Positions 1-7,535 are shown, counted from the stretch's first letter. The stretch is 12,101 bases of DNA from Clostridiaceae bacterium UBA4839 (GCA_002400085.1 DHEX01000025.1:3717-15817); one strand, 5' to 3'. The notes: generated from the sequence alone by a model not told the origin. Numbers and translations: made by a program.

Positions 1-20
1 AAGCTTAAAATCTATGATAT

Positions 21-27
21 AGGGAGG
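21..27 (+). promoter_or_regulatory. Ribosome binding site of the first purine nucleoside phosphorylase
   Basis: AGGGAGG lies 9 nt before the ATG at 37 and supports that start over the in-frame ATGs at codons 4 and 6. No promoter can be assigned in the 36 bases available, so this gene may continue an operon that begins upstream of the window. Confidence 0.75.
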
Positions 28-36
28 AATACATAT

Positions 37-855
37 ATGGATGAAATGGCAATGGTTAAGGAATCCTGTGACTATTTAAAAGGCTGTATTGATTATATTC
101 CTGATGTTGCTGTAATACTTGGTTCAGGATTAGGTTCACTTTCTGAAGAAGTAACTAATAAAAATATTATTAAATATGAGAATATTCCACACTTTCCAAA
201 ATCAACGGTAGTAGGTCATGCAGGTCAATTTGCATGCGGGGATTTATGCGGTAAAAAAGTGATAATGATGCAGGGAAGATTTCATTATTATGAAGGATAC
301 GATATGAAAAGAGTAACCTTTCCAGTTAGAGTACTAAAATATTTAGGCGTAAATACAATTATTGTAACTAATGCAGCTGGTGGCGTTAATACTAATTTTA
401 AGCCTGGGGATTTAATGATTATTGAAGATCATATTAACTTGTCGGGCAATAATCCTCTTATTGGGGAAAATATAGATGAAATGGGACCGAGATTTCCAGA
501 TATGTCCTGCGCTTATAATAAAGAATTAATTAAAATAGCAAAGGGTGTTGCAAAAGAAGAAAAAATTAATGTGGTAAGTGGAGTTTACTGCATGATGAGC
601 GGTCCAACATATGAAACTCCAGCTGAAGTTAAAATGGTAAGGACACTAGGTGGTGACGCAGTTGGAATGTCTACTGTACCAGAAGTTATTGTGGCAAATC
701 ATCAGGGAATGAAGGTTCTTGGAATATCCTGCATAACTAATATGGCATCTGGGATATTAGATCAGCCTTTGAATCATGAAGAAGTCATAGAAACATCAAA
801 TAAGGTAAAGGATAAATTTATAAGGCTTGTAAAGGGAATAATAAAACAGATGTAG
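37..855 (+). CDS. Purine nucleoside phosphorylase, 6-oxopurine type (PupG/trimeric PNP family)
   Basis: Cytoplasmic enzyme that splits purine (deoxy)ribonucleosides with phosphate into the free base and (deoxy)ribose-1-phosphate. The 272-aa length is normal for trimeric PNPs. Visible motifs: phosphate loop LGSGLGSL with Ser30 (human PNP Ser33), GHAG at 60-63, MQGRFHYYEGY at 78-88 with Arg81 and His83, TNAAGG at 111-116, GPTYETPAE at 189-197 with base-contacting Glu193 (human Glu201), VGMSTVPE at 209-216, SCITNMA with Asn235 (human Asn243), and His247 (human His257). The intact Glu/Asn pair predicts inosine/guanosine specificity. It resembles B. subtilis PupG far more than the hexameric DeoD family. 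Eleven bases separate it from a paralogue, and a pyrimidine phosphorylase follows, so this is a nucleoside-salvage operon. The family call is very secure; the substrate range is inferred. Confidence 0.96.
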   Translation: MDEMAMVKESCDYLKGCIDYIPDVAVILGSGLGSLSEEVTNKNIIKYENIPHFPKSTVVGHAGQFACGDLCGKKVIMMQGRFHYYEGYDMKRVTFPVRVLKYLGVNTIIVTNAAGGVNTNFKPGDLMIIEDHINLSGNNPLIGENIDEMGPRFPDMSCAYNKELIKIAKGVAKEEKINVVSGVYCMMSGPTYETPAEVKMVRTLGGDAVGMSTVPEVIVANHQGMKVLGISCITNMASGILDQPLNHEEVIETSNKVKDKFIRLVKGIIKQM

Positions 856-866
856 GGGGGATTTAA

Positions 867-1685
867 ATGGGATACTTAGATATGCTGCATGAAGCGAATG
901 TCTTTTTAAAAAAGCAAATTAAGACTGTACCTGATGTGGCTGTAATACTTGGGACTGGTCTTGGAAGCCTATCGGATTATATTGAAAATAAGACAGTAAT
1001 AAAATATACAGATATACCGCACTTCCCAAAGTCAACTGTTCCTGGGCATGCAGGAGAATTTATTATTGGAAACATTTATAATAAAAACATTATTGCAATG
1101 AATGGAAGATTTCATTATTATGAAGGGTACAGTATGGAGCAGGTAACCTTTCCTGTGAGAGTTATTAAAAGTTTAGGGGTTCAAAAGATAATCGTTACTA
1201 ATGCAAGCGGAGGAATGAACCCTGATTTTAAAGCTGGGGATTTAATGTTTATTACAGATCATATAAATATGATGGGTGATAATCCTCTTATAGGGAAAAA
1301 TTATGAAGAATTTGGTCCAAGGTTTCCTGATATGTCAAATGCCTATGATAAGCAGTTTTTAAATATAGGCTTAAACACAGCAAAAGAACTGAGCATTCCT
1401 GTACAAAAGGGGGTATATGTAGCTCTTACTGGCCCTATGTATGAAACACCAGCAGAGCTTAAAATGTTAAGGCTAATAGGTGCTGATGCAGTTGGTATGT
1501 CTACTGTTCCTGAAGTTATAGTTGCAAATCATGCTAACATGAAGGTACTTGGAATTTCCTGCATAACAGACATGGCTATTCCAGATAATTTAAAGCCGCT
1601 TGATCATGAAAGAGTTATTGCTACTGCTGAAAAAGCAAAAAATAATTTTGTATCACTTGTTAAGGGAATAATAAAGAATATGTGA
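867..1685 (+). CDS. Purine nucleoside phosphorylase paralogue with altered base-binding residue
   Basis: Second trimeric-type PNP, again 272 aa. A hand count in an ungapped alignment gives 170/272 identities to the preceding gene, so the pair looks like an old tandem duplication. Core catalytic motifs remain: GRFHYYEGY at 80-88, GPMYETPAE at 189-197 with Glu193, VGMSTVPE at 209-216, and His247. Active-site positions that differ from its neighbour: Ser30 to Thr in the phosphate loop (LGTGLG), Gln79 to Asn, Ala114 to Ser (TNASGG), and above all Asn235 to Asp (SCITDMA). Asn235 matches human PNP Asn243, which reads the purine 6-oxo group. Human MTAP has Asp at that place and accepts 6-aminopurines, and also uses Thr in its phosphate loop. 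A shifted specificity, for example to adenosine or methylthioadenosine-like substrates, is an inference. A G-rich ribosome binding site (AGGGGGGAT) precedes the start. Confidence 0.94.
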   Translation: MGYLDMLHEANVFLKKQIKTVPDVAVILGTGLGSLSDYIENKTVIKYTDIPHFPKSTVPGHAGEFIIGNIYNKNIIAMNGRFHYYEGYSMEQVTFPVRVIKSLGVQKIIVTNASGGMNPDFKAGDLMFITDHINMMGDNPLIGKNYEEFGPRFPDMSNAYDKQFLNIGLNTAKELSIPVQKGVYVALTGPMYETPAELKMLRLIGADAVGMSTVPEVIVANHANMKVLGISCITDMAIPDNLKPLDHERVIATAEKAKNNFVSLVKGIIKNM

Positions 1686-1709
1686 TAAAGCTTTAGGGGG
1701 AGTATTTTT

Positions 1710-3035
1710 ATGAGGATGTATGATATTATACTTAAAAAAAGAAATGGAGGGGAACTTACAAAGGAAGAAATTGATTTTTTTATAAATGGTTATACAAAGG
1801 GTGAAATACCTGATTATCAAGTTTCTGCACTATTAATGGCAATATATTTTCAAAAAATGAATAAAAGAGAAACTGCAGATCTCACTATGTCGATAGTAAA
1901 CTCCGGGGACACTATTGATTTATCAAAAATTAAAGGAATTAAAGTTGATAAACACAGCACTGGCGGAGTAGGAGATACAACTACTATGGTTCTTGGACCA
2001 ATGGTTGCCTCCTGTGGTGCACCTGTTGCAAAAATGTCAGGAAGAGGTCTTGGACATACGGGAGGAACTATTGATAAGCTTGAGTCTATAAAAGGATTTT
2101 CAACTGAAATGACTGAAGAACAATTTATTAACAATGTAAATAAAGTTGGACTTGCTGTTGGAGGGCAAACAAAGAATTTAACTCCGGCAGATAAAAAATT
2201 GTATGCTCTTCGTGATGTTACAGCTACAGTTGAAAATGTATCCCTTATAGCATCCAGTATTATGAGCAAAAAAATTGCAGCTGGAGCTGATGCAATAGTT
2301 CTTGATGTAAAAACAGGAACTGGTGCATTTATGAAAACAGTGGATGATTCTTTCAACCTTGCAAAGGAAATGGTGGATATTGGAACTCATGTTGGGAAAA
2401 ATACTATAGCTATAGTTTCAGATATGGATGAACCTTTAGGTTTTGCTGTTGGAAATGCTCTTGAAGTTGCTGAGGCAGTTGAAACATTAAAAGGCAATGG
2501 ACCCAAAGACCTTTATGACCTTTGCATAGAGCTTGGATCTAATATGCTTCTTCTATCAGAAGTTACTAAGGATAAAAATACTGCAAAAAAAATGCTTGAA
2601 AATTCTATAAGAAGCGGTAAGGCACTTGAAAAATTTAAGGAATTTGTTAAGGCACAAGGTGGAGATATAAGTGTTATTGAAAACACTAATTTATTACCAG
2701 CTTCGAAATATAATTTTGAAGTAAAAGCCGATAGAGACGGATATGTCTCAAAAATTATTGCCGATGAAATTGGATTGGCTGCTTTAAGTGTTGGAGCTGG
2801 ACGTGAAACAAAGGAAAGCGTTGTTGATCCTGCAGTTGGAGTTGTAATCAAGAAAAAAGTGGGTGATAAGGTTAATAAAGGTGAAAGCATTGCAATTATT
2901 CATACAAATAACATTGAAAAGGCAAAGGAAGCTGAATTTAGAATTAAAAATGCATATCATTACTCAGAAATTAAGCCAGAAAAAAGACCGCTTATATTTG
3001 GAGTGGTAACTAAAGATGGAATAGAAAGATATTAG
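1710..3035 (+). CDS. pdp: Pyrimidine-nucleoside phosphorylase
   Basis: Phosphorolysis of uridine, thymidine and deoxyuridine to the base plus (deoxy)ribose-1-phosphate; cytoplasmic, dimeric in the family. The 441-aa length fits thymidine/pyrimidine phosphorylases. Seen: phosphate-binding KHSTGGVGD at 81-89; the family signature SGRGLGHTGGTIDKLE at 110-125; substrate-binding YALRDVTATVE at 165-175 with Arg168; and IMSKKIAAG at 184-192 with Ser183 just before it. The C-terminal alpha/beta domain ends in the usual YSEIKPEKRPLIFGV-like stretch. Lys108 just before the signature, where E. coli thymidine phosphorylase has Met, favours the broad pyrimidine enzyme (Pdp) over DeoA. AGGGGGAG at 1695-1702, 7 nt before ATG 1710, sets the start, though ATG 1716 (codon 3) is also possible. 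It starts 24 bases after the PNP pair and is surely co-transcribed with it. Confidence 0.96.
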   Translation: MRMYDIILKKRNGGELTKEEIDFFINGYTKGEIPDYQVSALLMAIYFQKMNKRETADLTMSIVNSGDTIDLSKIKGIKVDKHSTGGVGDTTTMVLGPMVASCGAPVAKMSGRGLGHTGGTIDKLESIKGFSTEMTEEQFINNVNKVGLAVGGQTKNLTPADKKLYALRDVTATVENVSLIASSIMSKKIAAGADAIVLDVKTGTGAFMKTVDDSFNLAKEMVDIGTHVGKNTIAIVSDMDEPLGFAVGNALEVAEAVETLKGNGPKDLYDLCIELGSNMLLLSEVTKDKNTAKKMLENSIRSGKALEKFKEFVKAQGGDISVIENTNLLPASKYNFEVKADRDGYVSKIIADEIGLAALSVGAGRETKESVVDPAVGVVIKKKVGDKVNKGESIAIIHTNNIEKAKEAEFRIKNAYHYSEIKPEKRPLIFGVVTKDGIERY

Positions 3036-3123
3036 GCTATTTGCCTAAATCTATATATTATGCATAAACTCCCATGATAAAATAAAAAAATTAAGGGCAA
3101 TATAAATAAAAGCGGATTTTTAG

Positions 3124-3130
3124 AGGGAGG
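3124..3130 (+). promoter_or_regulatory. Ribosome binding site of dacF
   Basis: AGGGAGG lies 9 nt before ATG 3140. An ATG at 3133 in another frame sits between them but opens no useful frame. The 104-base spacer upstream (3036-3139) holds a 6-bp hairpin without a T-tract and a TATAAA at 3101-3106 with no matching -35. Read-through from the nucleoside genes and a weak or sporulation-specific promoter both remain possible. Confidence 0.65.
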
Positions 3131-3139
3131 TAATGCATA

Positions 3140-4306
3140 ATGAAAAAGTTGATTTCATCATCTTTAGCAGCAGCTATTATGTTTTTAGCTTTATCAATAA
3201 ATGTTTTTGCTGCACCTGCTTTAGAAAATGATGTTTTAAAATTGAATTGCAAGTCTGCATATTTAATAGAAAATGATACTGGAAAAGTTGTTTATGAATA
3301 TAATGCACATGAAAAATTGCCGCCTGCAAGCGTTACAAAAATCATGACTATGCTTTTGACTATGGAAGCTGTAGATTCTCAAAAGATAAATTTAACTGAT
3401 AAGGTAACTTGCAGTGAAAGATCAAAAGCAATGGGAGGAAGTACAATGTTCCTTGATGCAGGTGAGATAAGAACTGTTGAGGAACTGTTAAAGGGAGTAG
3501 CCGTTGAGTCTGCCAATGATGCGGCTGTCGCCTTATCTGAGTATGTTTCAGGAACAGAAGAAGCATTTGTAGAAAAAATGAATGAAAGAGCAAAAGAACT
3601 TGGTATGAATGATACTCATTTTGCTAATTGTACAGGTCTTGATGCAGAAGAACACTATTCCTCAGCTTATGATATTGCAATTATGTCAAGGGAATTACTA
3701 AAACACCAAAAGATACTAGAATATACAACTATATGGATGGAAACTATATCGGAAGGAAGACAGAAGGAATTCACCCTTGTAAATAGAAATAAAATGATTA
3801 AATCCTATAATGGCTGCGATGGATTAAAAACTGGATTTACTGAAAAATCCAAGTATTGTATTTCTTCCACTGCTAAAAGAAATAACATAAGATTTATATC
3901 AGTTATTATGGGAGCACCATCATGGAAAGAAAGAAATGCAATGGCAGGAAGGCTTCTTGATTATGGTTTTGCAAAATATGAAAGTGTGAATGTTATCAAA
4001 AAAGGTGATGTGCTGGGTGAAATACAAATTCCAAAATCGAAACCCGAAAAGGTTAATGCTGTTGCAAAAGAAGATTTAAATGTTATAGTTGAAAAAGGTA
4101 AAAAGACGGATATTAAAACAAAGATAGATATTAATAATAATTTAAAACTACCTATTAATAAAGATGATGTGGTAGGAAAAGTCAAAGCTATAGATGGAAA
4201 TACAGTATGCGGGGAAGCAAATATAGTAGCAGAAAATGATATCAAAAAAATGAATTTTGGAGATATATTTGATAAGCAATTTAGCCGGTGGATAAATGCA
4301 AAATAG
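3140..4306 (+). CDS. dacF: Secreted D-alanyl-D-alanine carboxypeptidase (S11, DacF-like)
   Basis: Low-molecular-weight penicillin-binding protein that removes the terminal D-Ala from peptidoglycan stem peptides on the outer face of the membrane. Residues 1-25 form a signal peptide: a KK start, a hydrophobic core, then a VFAA cleavage region. The three S11 active-site motifs are complete and in order: S64-V-T-K67, S124-A-N126 and K230-T-G232. A PBP5-type C-terminal domain follows, and the last 20 or so residues could form an amphipathic anchoring helix. Its 388-aa length matches B. subtilis DacF, a forespore enzyme that shapes spore cortex. It follows the nucleoside phosphorylase genes and is closed by a strong terminator. 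The S11 carboxypeptidase call is very secure. The dacF name, and hence a sporulation role, rests on length and similarity only. Confidence 0.93.
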   Translation: MKKLISSSLAAAIMFLALSINVFAAPALENDVLKLNCKSAYLIENDTGKVVYEYNAHEKLPPASVTKIMTMLLTMEAVDSQKINLTDKVTCSERSKAMGGSTMFLDAGEIRTVEELLKGVAVESANDAAVALSEYVSGTEEAFVEKMNERAKELGMNDTHFANCTGLDAEEHYSSAYDIAIMSRELLKHQKILEYTTIWMETISEGRQKEFTLVNRNKMIKSYNGCDGLKTGFTEKSKYCISSTAKRNNIRFISVIMGAPSWKERNAMAGRLLDYGFAKYESVNVIKKGDVLGEIQIPKSKPEKVNAVAKEDLNVIVEKGKKTDIKTKIDINNNLKLPINKDDVVGKVKAIDGNTVCGEANIVAENDIKKMNFGDIFDKQFSRWINAK

Positions 4307-4327
4307 TTAAGAGCTTTATTTGTATAA

Positions 4328-4368
4328 ATGGCATGAAATATTTTATTATATTTCATGCCATATATTTT
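4328..4368 (+). terminator. Rho-independent terminator after dacF
   Basis: A perfect 13-bp inverted repeat has arms ATGGCATGAAATA (4328-4340) and TATTTCATGCCAT (4349-4361) around an 8-nt loop. The T-rich tail ATATTTTTC follows. It starts 21 bases after the dacF stop and separates that unit from the next promoter. The rest of the gap to the next gene shows nothing but the promoter listed below. Confidence 0.9.
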
Positions 4369-4447
4369 TCTTATCGCAGCGGTGGATTAAATCTAAATTA
4401 CCATTTGCAGTTTAAAAGCTTTATTATGTTCAATTATATTATTTAAA

Positions 4448-4456
4448 TGATATAAT
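4448..4456 (+). promoter_or_regulatory. Extended -10 SigA-type promoter for the nucleotidyltransferase operon
   Basis: TGATATAAT is a full extended -10 element (TGn plus consensus TATAAT). The -35 region is poor, with TTCAAT at 4429-4434 and a 16-bp spacer, which extended -10 promoters tolerate. Transcription would begin near 4463, just before the ribosome binding site GAGGTG at 4466-4471. Confidence 0.6.
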
Positions 4457-4465
4457 TAAATTTAT

Positions 4466-4471
4466 GAGGTG
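4466..4471 (+). promoter_or_regulatory. Ribosome binding site that fixes the nucleotidyltransferase start at 4479
   Basis: GAGGTG lies 7 nt before ATG 4479. The upstream in-frame ATG at 4464 has only A/T-rich sequence before it and overlaps the expected transcription start, so it is unlikely to be used. Confidence 0.7.
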
Positions 4472-4478
4472 TGATGGA

Positions 4479-5603
4479 ATGGGAATTGAAGATTTTGAAA
4501 CAGTAAATCTTTTTAAATATCTTTTCAAACAATATGATATTAAAATTTATCTTGTAGGCGGTGCTGTAAGGGATATGCTTTTAAACATACAGCCTATGGA
4601 CTTTGACTTTGCAGCAGAGGTGAGTGAAGATGATCATAAAATTATATCCACTGAAATTTCAAAAAAGTTAGAGTGTAAAATGGATTATAATGATTATTAT
4701 CACACTGCTAAATTTTTTTATAACAATAAAGATATTGATTTTGTTATGTGCAGGAAAGAAAGTTATGATTCAATAGCATCAAAGCCAATCATTAAACCTG
4801 CAAGTATATTTGATGATTTAAAAAGGAGAGATTTTACTTTAAATGCTATGGCTATTCCTTTATTCGATGATTTTACAATAATTGATCCATTAAATGGCAG
4901 AGGGGATATTAAACAAAGAAAAATAAAAATACTTCATAAGAATAGCTTTAAGGACGACCCTACAAGAATATTCAGAGGAATAAAATATGCTTCAAGATTT
5001 GATTTTGAATTTGAAGAGTTTACAGAAAAATTAATTGAAGATGCTGTCTATAAGGGATATATTAACTATATTAAACCTGAGAGAATAAAGTTAGAACTTG
5101 AACTTTTGTTTAATGAAGATGGTATCATTAATTTTATTTTTTATTTAAACAAATACAAAATTATTGATTCTATTATTGATGAAGAATTAAATATTAATAA
5201 TAAATTTAATTTAGATGAATTTAAAACTACATCCTGCAATAATAAGTTTTGTGCTCTTTTTTTTGACAATAATGAAAAAGTATTAAAAAAACTTGCTGAA
5301 AGCTTTTCCCTTGGGGAAGATTTTATTAAGGAAGATGGAAAAATAAAATGCATACAAAAAGAGCTCTTAAAAGACGATGAAAGCATATATTATTATTTCT
5401 TAAAAAATAATTCACAAAGTTTAGTTTCTGTTCTTAAACTTTTATTTTATAATGATAGAAGGGTGAAAATTTTTTTGCAGTGGAAAGATAAATTAATTGT
5501 TGATAAAAATAAAATAAAGAATATAGAGCCGTCACAAAGAAGAGAAGCTTTGGCAAAAGAAAAATTAGCACTACTAAAAAAGAAAATAGGTGGAGGTATT
5601 TAA
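4479..5603 (+). CDS. Class II CCA tRNA nucleotidyltransferase / poly(A) polymerase family protein
   Basis: Enzyme of the class II nucleotidyltransferase family that adds CCA, CC or A to tRNA 3' ends, or poly(A) to RNA. Start 4479 gives 374 aa; the frame is open from ATG 4464 (379 aa). In the 379-aa numbering: LVGGAVRDMLL at 30-40 and the metal-binding DFD at 46-48 (motif A); RRDFTLNAMA at 121-130 (motif B); DDPTR at 164-168, the EDxxR-type base-reading motif D, followed by IFRGIKYASRF; PERIKLELELL at 205-215 (motif E). The C-terminal half is Lys/Asn/Ile-rich and poorly conserved, and no HD phosphohydrolase domain is evident. The loop between motifs A and B reads YDSIASKPIIKP, without the RRP found there in Bacillus CCA enzymes. 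Full CCA addition therefore cannot be told from partial or poly(A) activity. It leads an operon with an M50 protease and scpAB. Confidence 0.88.
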   Translation: MGIEDFETVNLFKYLFKQYDIKIYLVGGAVRDMLLNIQPMDFDFAAEVSEDDHKIISTEISKKLECKMDYNDYYHTAKFFYNNKDIDFVMCRKESYDSIASKPIIKPASIFDDLKRRDFTLNAMAIPLFDDFTIIDPLNGRGDIKQRKIKILHKNSFKDDPTRIFRGIKYASRFDFEFEEFTEKLIEDAVYKGYINYIKPERIKLELELLFNEDGIINFIFYLNKYKIIDSIIDEELNINNKFNLDEFKTTSCNNKFCALFFDNNEKVLKKLAESFSLGEDFIKEDGKIKCIQKELLKDDESIYYYFLKNNSQSLVSVLKLLFYNDRRVKIFLQWKDKLIVDKNKIKNIEPSQRREALAKEKLALLKKKIGGGI

Positions 5604-6221
5604 ATGATTGGATACGATAACGTTGGAACCTTTATATTAACTGCCATTGGGATTATTATTTCATTGACCATACATGAATATTCACATGCTCTTGTATCTA
5701 CAAAGCTTGGTGATAAAACACCTGAGATGTATGGAAGATTAACTTTAAACCCTCTTGCACATATTGATATATTAGGGCTTATATCCCTTTTTATTTTTAG
5801 ATTTGGCTGGGCTAAACCAGTTCCCATAGATTCTTCTTATTATAAGGATAGAAGAAAAGGTATAATATTAACATCACTTGCAGGTCCTGTTTCAAATTTA
5901 ATTTTAGCTTTTTTCAGTTTGCTTATTTTAAGAGCAGCGAAACCTCAATCTAGAGGTATAGATTTATTTTTGATTATATTAGCACAATTAAATACTGGTC
6001 TTGCAGTTTTCAATATGATACCTCTTTCACCTCTTGATGGTTCTAAGATTTTAGCTGAACTTTTTGGAGGTAGAGTTGCTGACCTTATATATAGTCTGGA
6101 GAGATATGGGACATTTTTAATTTTTATTCTGCTTTGGATTCCAGCAGTACAAAATGTAATATCTTTTATAACTCAAGGTGTACTTAGCGGGCTTTATGCT
6201 TTAGCTGGTATTTTTGCTTAG
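5604..6221 (+). CDS. Site-2 protease family (M50) integral membrane metalloprotease, YwhC-like
   Basis: Small polytopic zinc protease that cuts within the membrane; its substrates are unknown. All catalytic elements are visible in 205 aa: HEYSH at 24-28 (two zinc His plus Glu25) inside the first hydrophobic helix; LNPLAHID at 48-54, typical of this subgroup; GWAKPVP at 69-75; SLAGPVSNL at 91-99; and the second zinc motif NMIPLSPLDG at 137-146 with Asp145. Hydrophobic segments lie near 8-30, 55-68, 88-110, 120-140 and 168-195. There is no PDZ domain, unlike RseP/RasP. Its ATG directly abuts the upstream stop codon (TAA 5601-5603), and its ribosome binding site GGAGGT (5592-5597) lies inside the upstream gene, so translation is probably coupled. 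The position before scpA recurs in Firmicutes. Confidence 0.93.
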   Translation: MIGYDNVGTFILTAIGIIISLTIHEYSHALVSTKLGDKTPEMYGRLTLNPLAHIDILGLISLFIFRFGWAKPVPIDSSYYKDRRKGIILTSLAGPVSNLILAFFSLLILRAAKPQSRGIDLFLIILAQLNTGLAVFNMIPLSPLDGSKILAELFGGRVADLIYSLERYGTFLIFILLWIPAVQNVISFITQGVLSGLYALAGIFA

Positions 6222-6231
6222 GGTGATTAAT

Positions 6232-6984
6232 ATGGGATTACGTGTAAAATTAGAAACTTTTGAAGGACCTCTTGATTTGCTTTTACATCTTATTAAAAAG
6301 TCTAAAGTAGATATCTACAATATTCCTATTTCTGAGATTACTGATCAGTATATGGAATATTTAAGGGCAATGGAGGAGTTAGATCTTGACATTGCAAGTG
6401 AATTTTTAGTTATGGCTGCAACTTTAATTGAAATAAAATCAAGTATGCTGCTTCCTAAAACAAAATCAGAGGATGAATCGGAAGATGAGGATGATCCAAG
6501 GAAGGAACTGGTTGAAAAGTTATCAGAGTATAGAAAATATAAGGAATTTGCAGAGCAGCTAAAGGATATTGAAAAAAATAACGTGATTTATTTTAAACCA
6601 CCTGAAATTATTGACGATATTGAAGATAACTCTGCATTTTTTAATAATATAACATTGGACAACCTTATGCATACATTTAATAGAATTATAAGACAGTATG
6701 AAAATAGGTTTAATGAAAATTCAAGAATCCCGCAGAATATCAAACATGATGAATATAAGATAGAGGATAAAATGAGCTATATGATGCAATTGGTAAATGA
6801 AAGGGAAAGTATTAATTTTCAATATGTTTTTAACAGAGCAAAAAGTAAGGAGGAGTTAATTGTTACTTTTCTTGCTTTACTTGAATTGATAAGATTAAAA
6901 AAAATCAGGGCTGTTCAATATAAAAACTATGGGGACATTGTGGTAGAAAGGCTGGGAGAAAAAGAACAATGGAAAATTTCTTAG
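6232..6984 (+). CDS. scpA: Segregation and condensation protein A (kleisin ScpA)
   Basis: Kleisin subunit that bridges the SMC heads and binds a ScpB dimer in the condensin that compacts and separates chromosomes. ATG 6232 gives 250 aa, preceded by AGGGTG (6220-6225) with a 6-nt gap. A TTG at 6214 would add six residues but overlaps the previous gene and has no ribosome binding site. Seen: N-terminal SMC-neck-binding region FEGPLDLLLHLIKKSK at 10-25 and VDIYNIPISEITDQY at 26-40; ASEFLVMAATLIEIKSSMLL at 55-74; an acidic linker (ESEDEDD) near 82-88; a middle region predicted to contact ScpB; and a C-terminal winged helix at about 205-245 containing FLALLELIRLKKI. The length is normal. It overlaps scpB by 16 nt, so the partners are translationally coupled. 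Confidence 0.96.
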   Translation: MGLRVKLETFEGPLDLLLHLIKKSKVDIYNIPISEITDQYMEYLRAMEELDLDIASEFLVMAATLIEIKSSMLLPKTKSEDESEDEDDPRKELVEKLSEYRKYKEFAEQLKDIEKNNVIYFKPPEIIDDIEDNSAFFNNITLDNLMHTFNRIIRQYENRFNENSRIPQNIKHDEYKIEDKMSYMMQLVNERESINFQYVFNRAKSKEELIVTFLALLELIRLKKIRAVQYKNYGDIVVERLGEKEQWKIS

Positions 6985-7535
6985 ATGAGCTTGGGCTTTG
7001 TGAAAACAAAGAGAGAATAAAAGGTATAATTGAAGCAGTTGTATTTGCTTCTGGCGATCCTGTGCCAATTAAAGATTTATCTGAGGCTACAGGCATTAGT
7101 ATGAAAAGGATCAAAGAGATAATTGAAGAAATGAAAAAGGATTATGATAAAGAATGCAGGGGTATAGTATTAATGGAGTTTAACAACAAGCTGCAGTATG
7201 GAACAAAATGCGAATATGCTGAATACATAAAGAAAATTTTAAAGCCGGATTCCAAACAAAGGTTATCTCAGGCAGCCCTTGAAACCCTTGCAATTGTGTC
7301 ATATAAACAGCCTGTAACAAGAGCAGAAATAGATGAGATAAGAGGAGTTAAAAGTGATAGCGCAGTTGCAACTTTACTTGAAAAAGGCCTTATAATGGAA
7401 AGCGGCAGAAAGGAAGCAGCAGGCCGACCTATTTTATATGCAACCACAGATGAATTTTTAAAATACTTTGGTTTTAAAAACATTAAGGAACTGCCAAAAC
7501 TAATTGAATTTAATATGGATTTTAGGAAAGAATAA
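6969..7535 (+). CDS. scpB: Segregation and condensation protein B (ScpB)
   Basis: Dimeric winged-helix protein that binds the central part of ScpA in the SMC-ScpAB condensin. Its 188-aa length is usual. Two winged-helix domains are apparent: the N-terminal one at about 15-90 contains IIEAVVFASGDPVPIKDLSE. The C-terminal one at about 98-165 contains the family's best-conserved run, LSQAALETLAIVSYKQPVTR (99-118), then EIRGVKSD at 123-130, the GR/GRPILYATT region near 146-160, and FLKYFGF. GGGAG at 6954-6958 inside scpA serves as ribosome binding site, 10 nt before the ATG. The stop codon sits inside one arm of a terminator hairpin, which ends this operon. Confidence 0.97.
   Translation: MENFLDELGLCENKERIKGIIEAVVFASGDPVPIKDLSEATGISMKRIKEIIEEMKKDYDKECRGIVLMEFNNKLQYGTKCEYAEYIKKILKPDSKQRLSQAALETLAIVSYKQPVTRAEIDEIRGVKSDSAVATLLEKGLIMESGRKEAAGRPILYATTDEFLKYFGFKNIKELPKLIEFNMDFRKE

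Noticed and set aside
1687..1694. Palindrome AAAGCTTT near the end of the second PNP, with AAGCTT also at 1-6, 4417-4422 and 10809-10814
   Set aside because: Short A/T-rich palindromes of this kind are expected by chance here and have no consistent position relative to genes.
1850..2356. 168-codon open frame on the minus strand inside pdp
   Set aside because: It is fully antisense to a strongly conserved gene, has no ribosome binding site context or recognisable motif, and reflects codon bias of the plus-strand gene. The other minus-strand frames in the window are rejected for the same reason.
3032..3048. Hairpin TTAGGC/GCCTAA after pdp as a terminator
   Set aside because: Only 6 bp, and no T-tract follows, so it was not called as a terminator.
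3062..3104. SigF/SigG or SigE promoter upstream of dacF (GCATA, CATAAACT, GGCAATATAA)
   Set aside because: Each element matches part of a sporulation consensus, but none has a partner at the required spacing.
3961..4356. 131-codon minus-strand frame over the dacF 3' end
   Set aside because: It starts inside the dacF terminator hairpin and has low-complexity Ser/Phe/Ile-rich content typical of antisense frames in AT-rich DNA.
6214..6231. TTG start adding six residues to ScpA
   Set aside because: It lies inside the upstream gene without a ribosome binding site, whereas ATG 6232 is well placed after AGGGTG and begins at the conserved N terminus.
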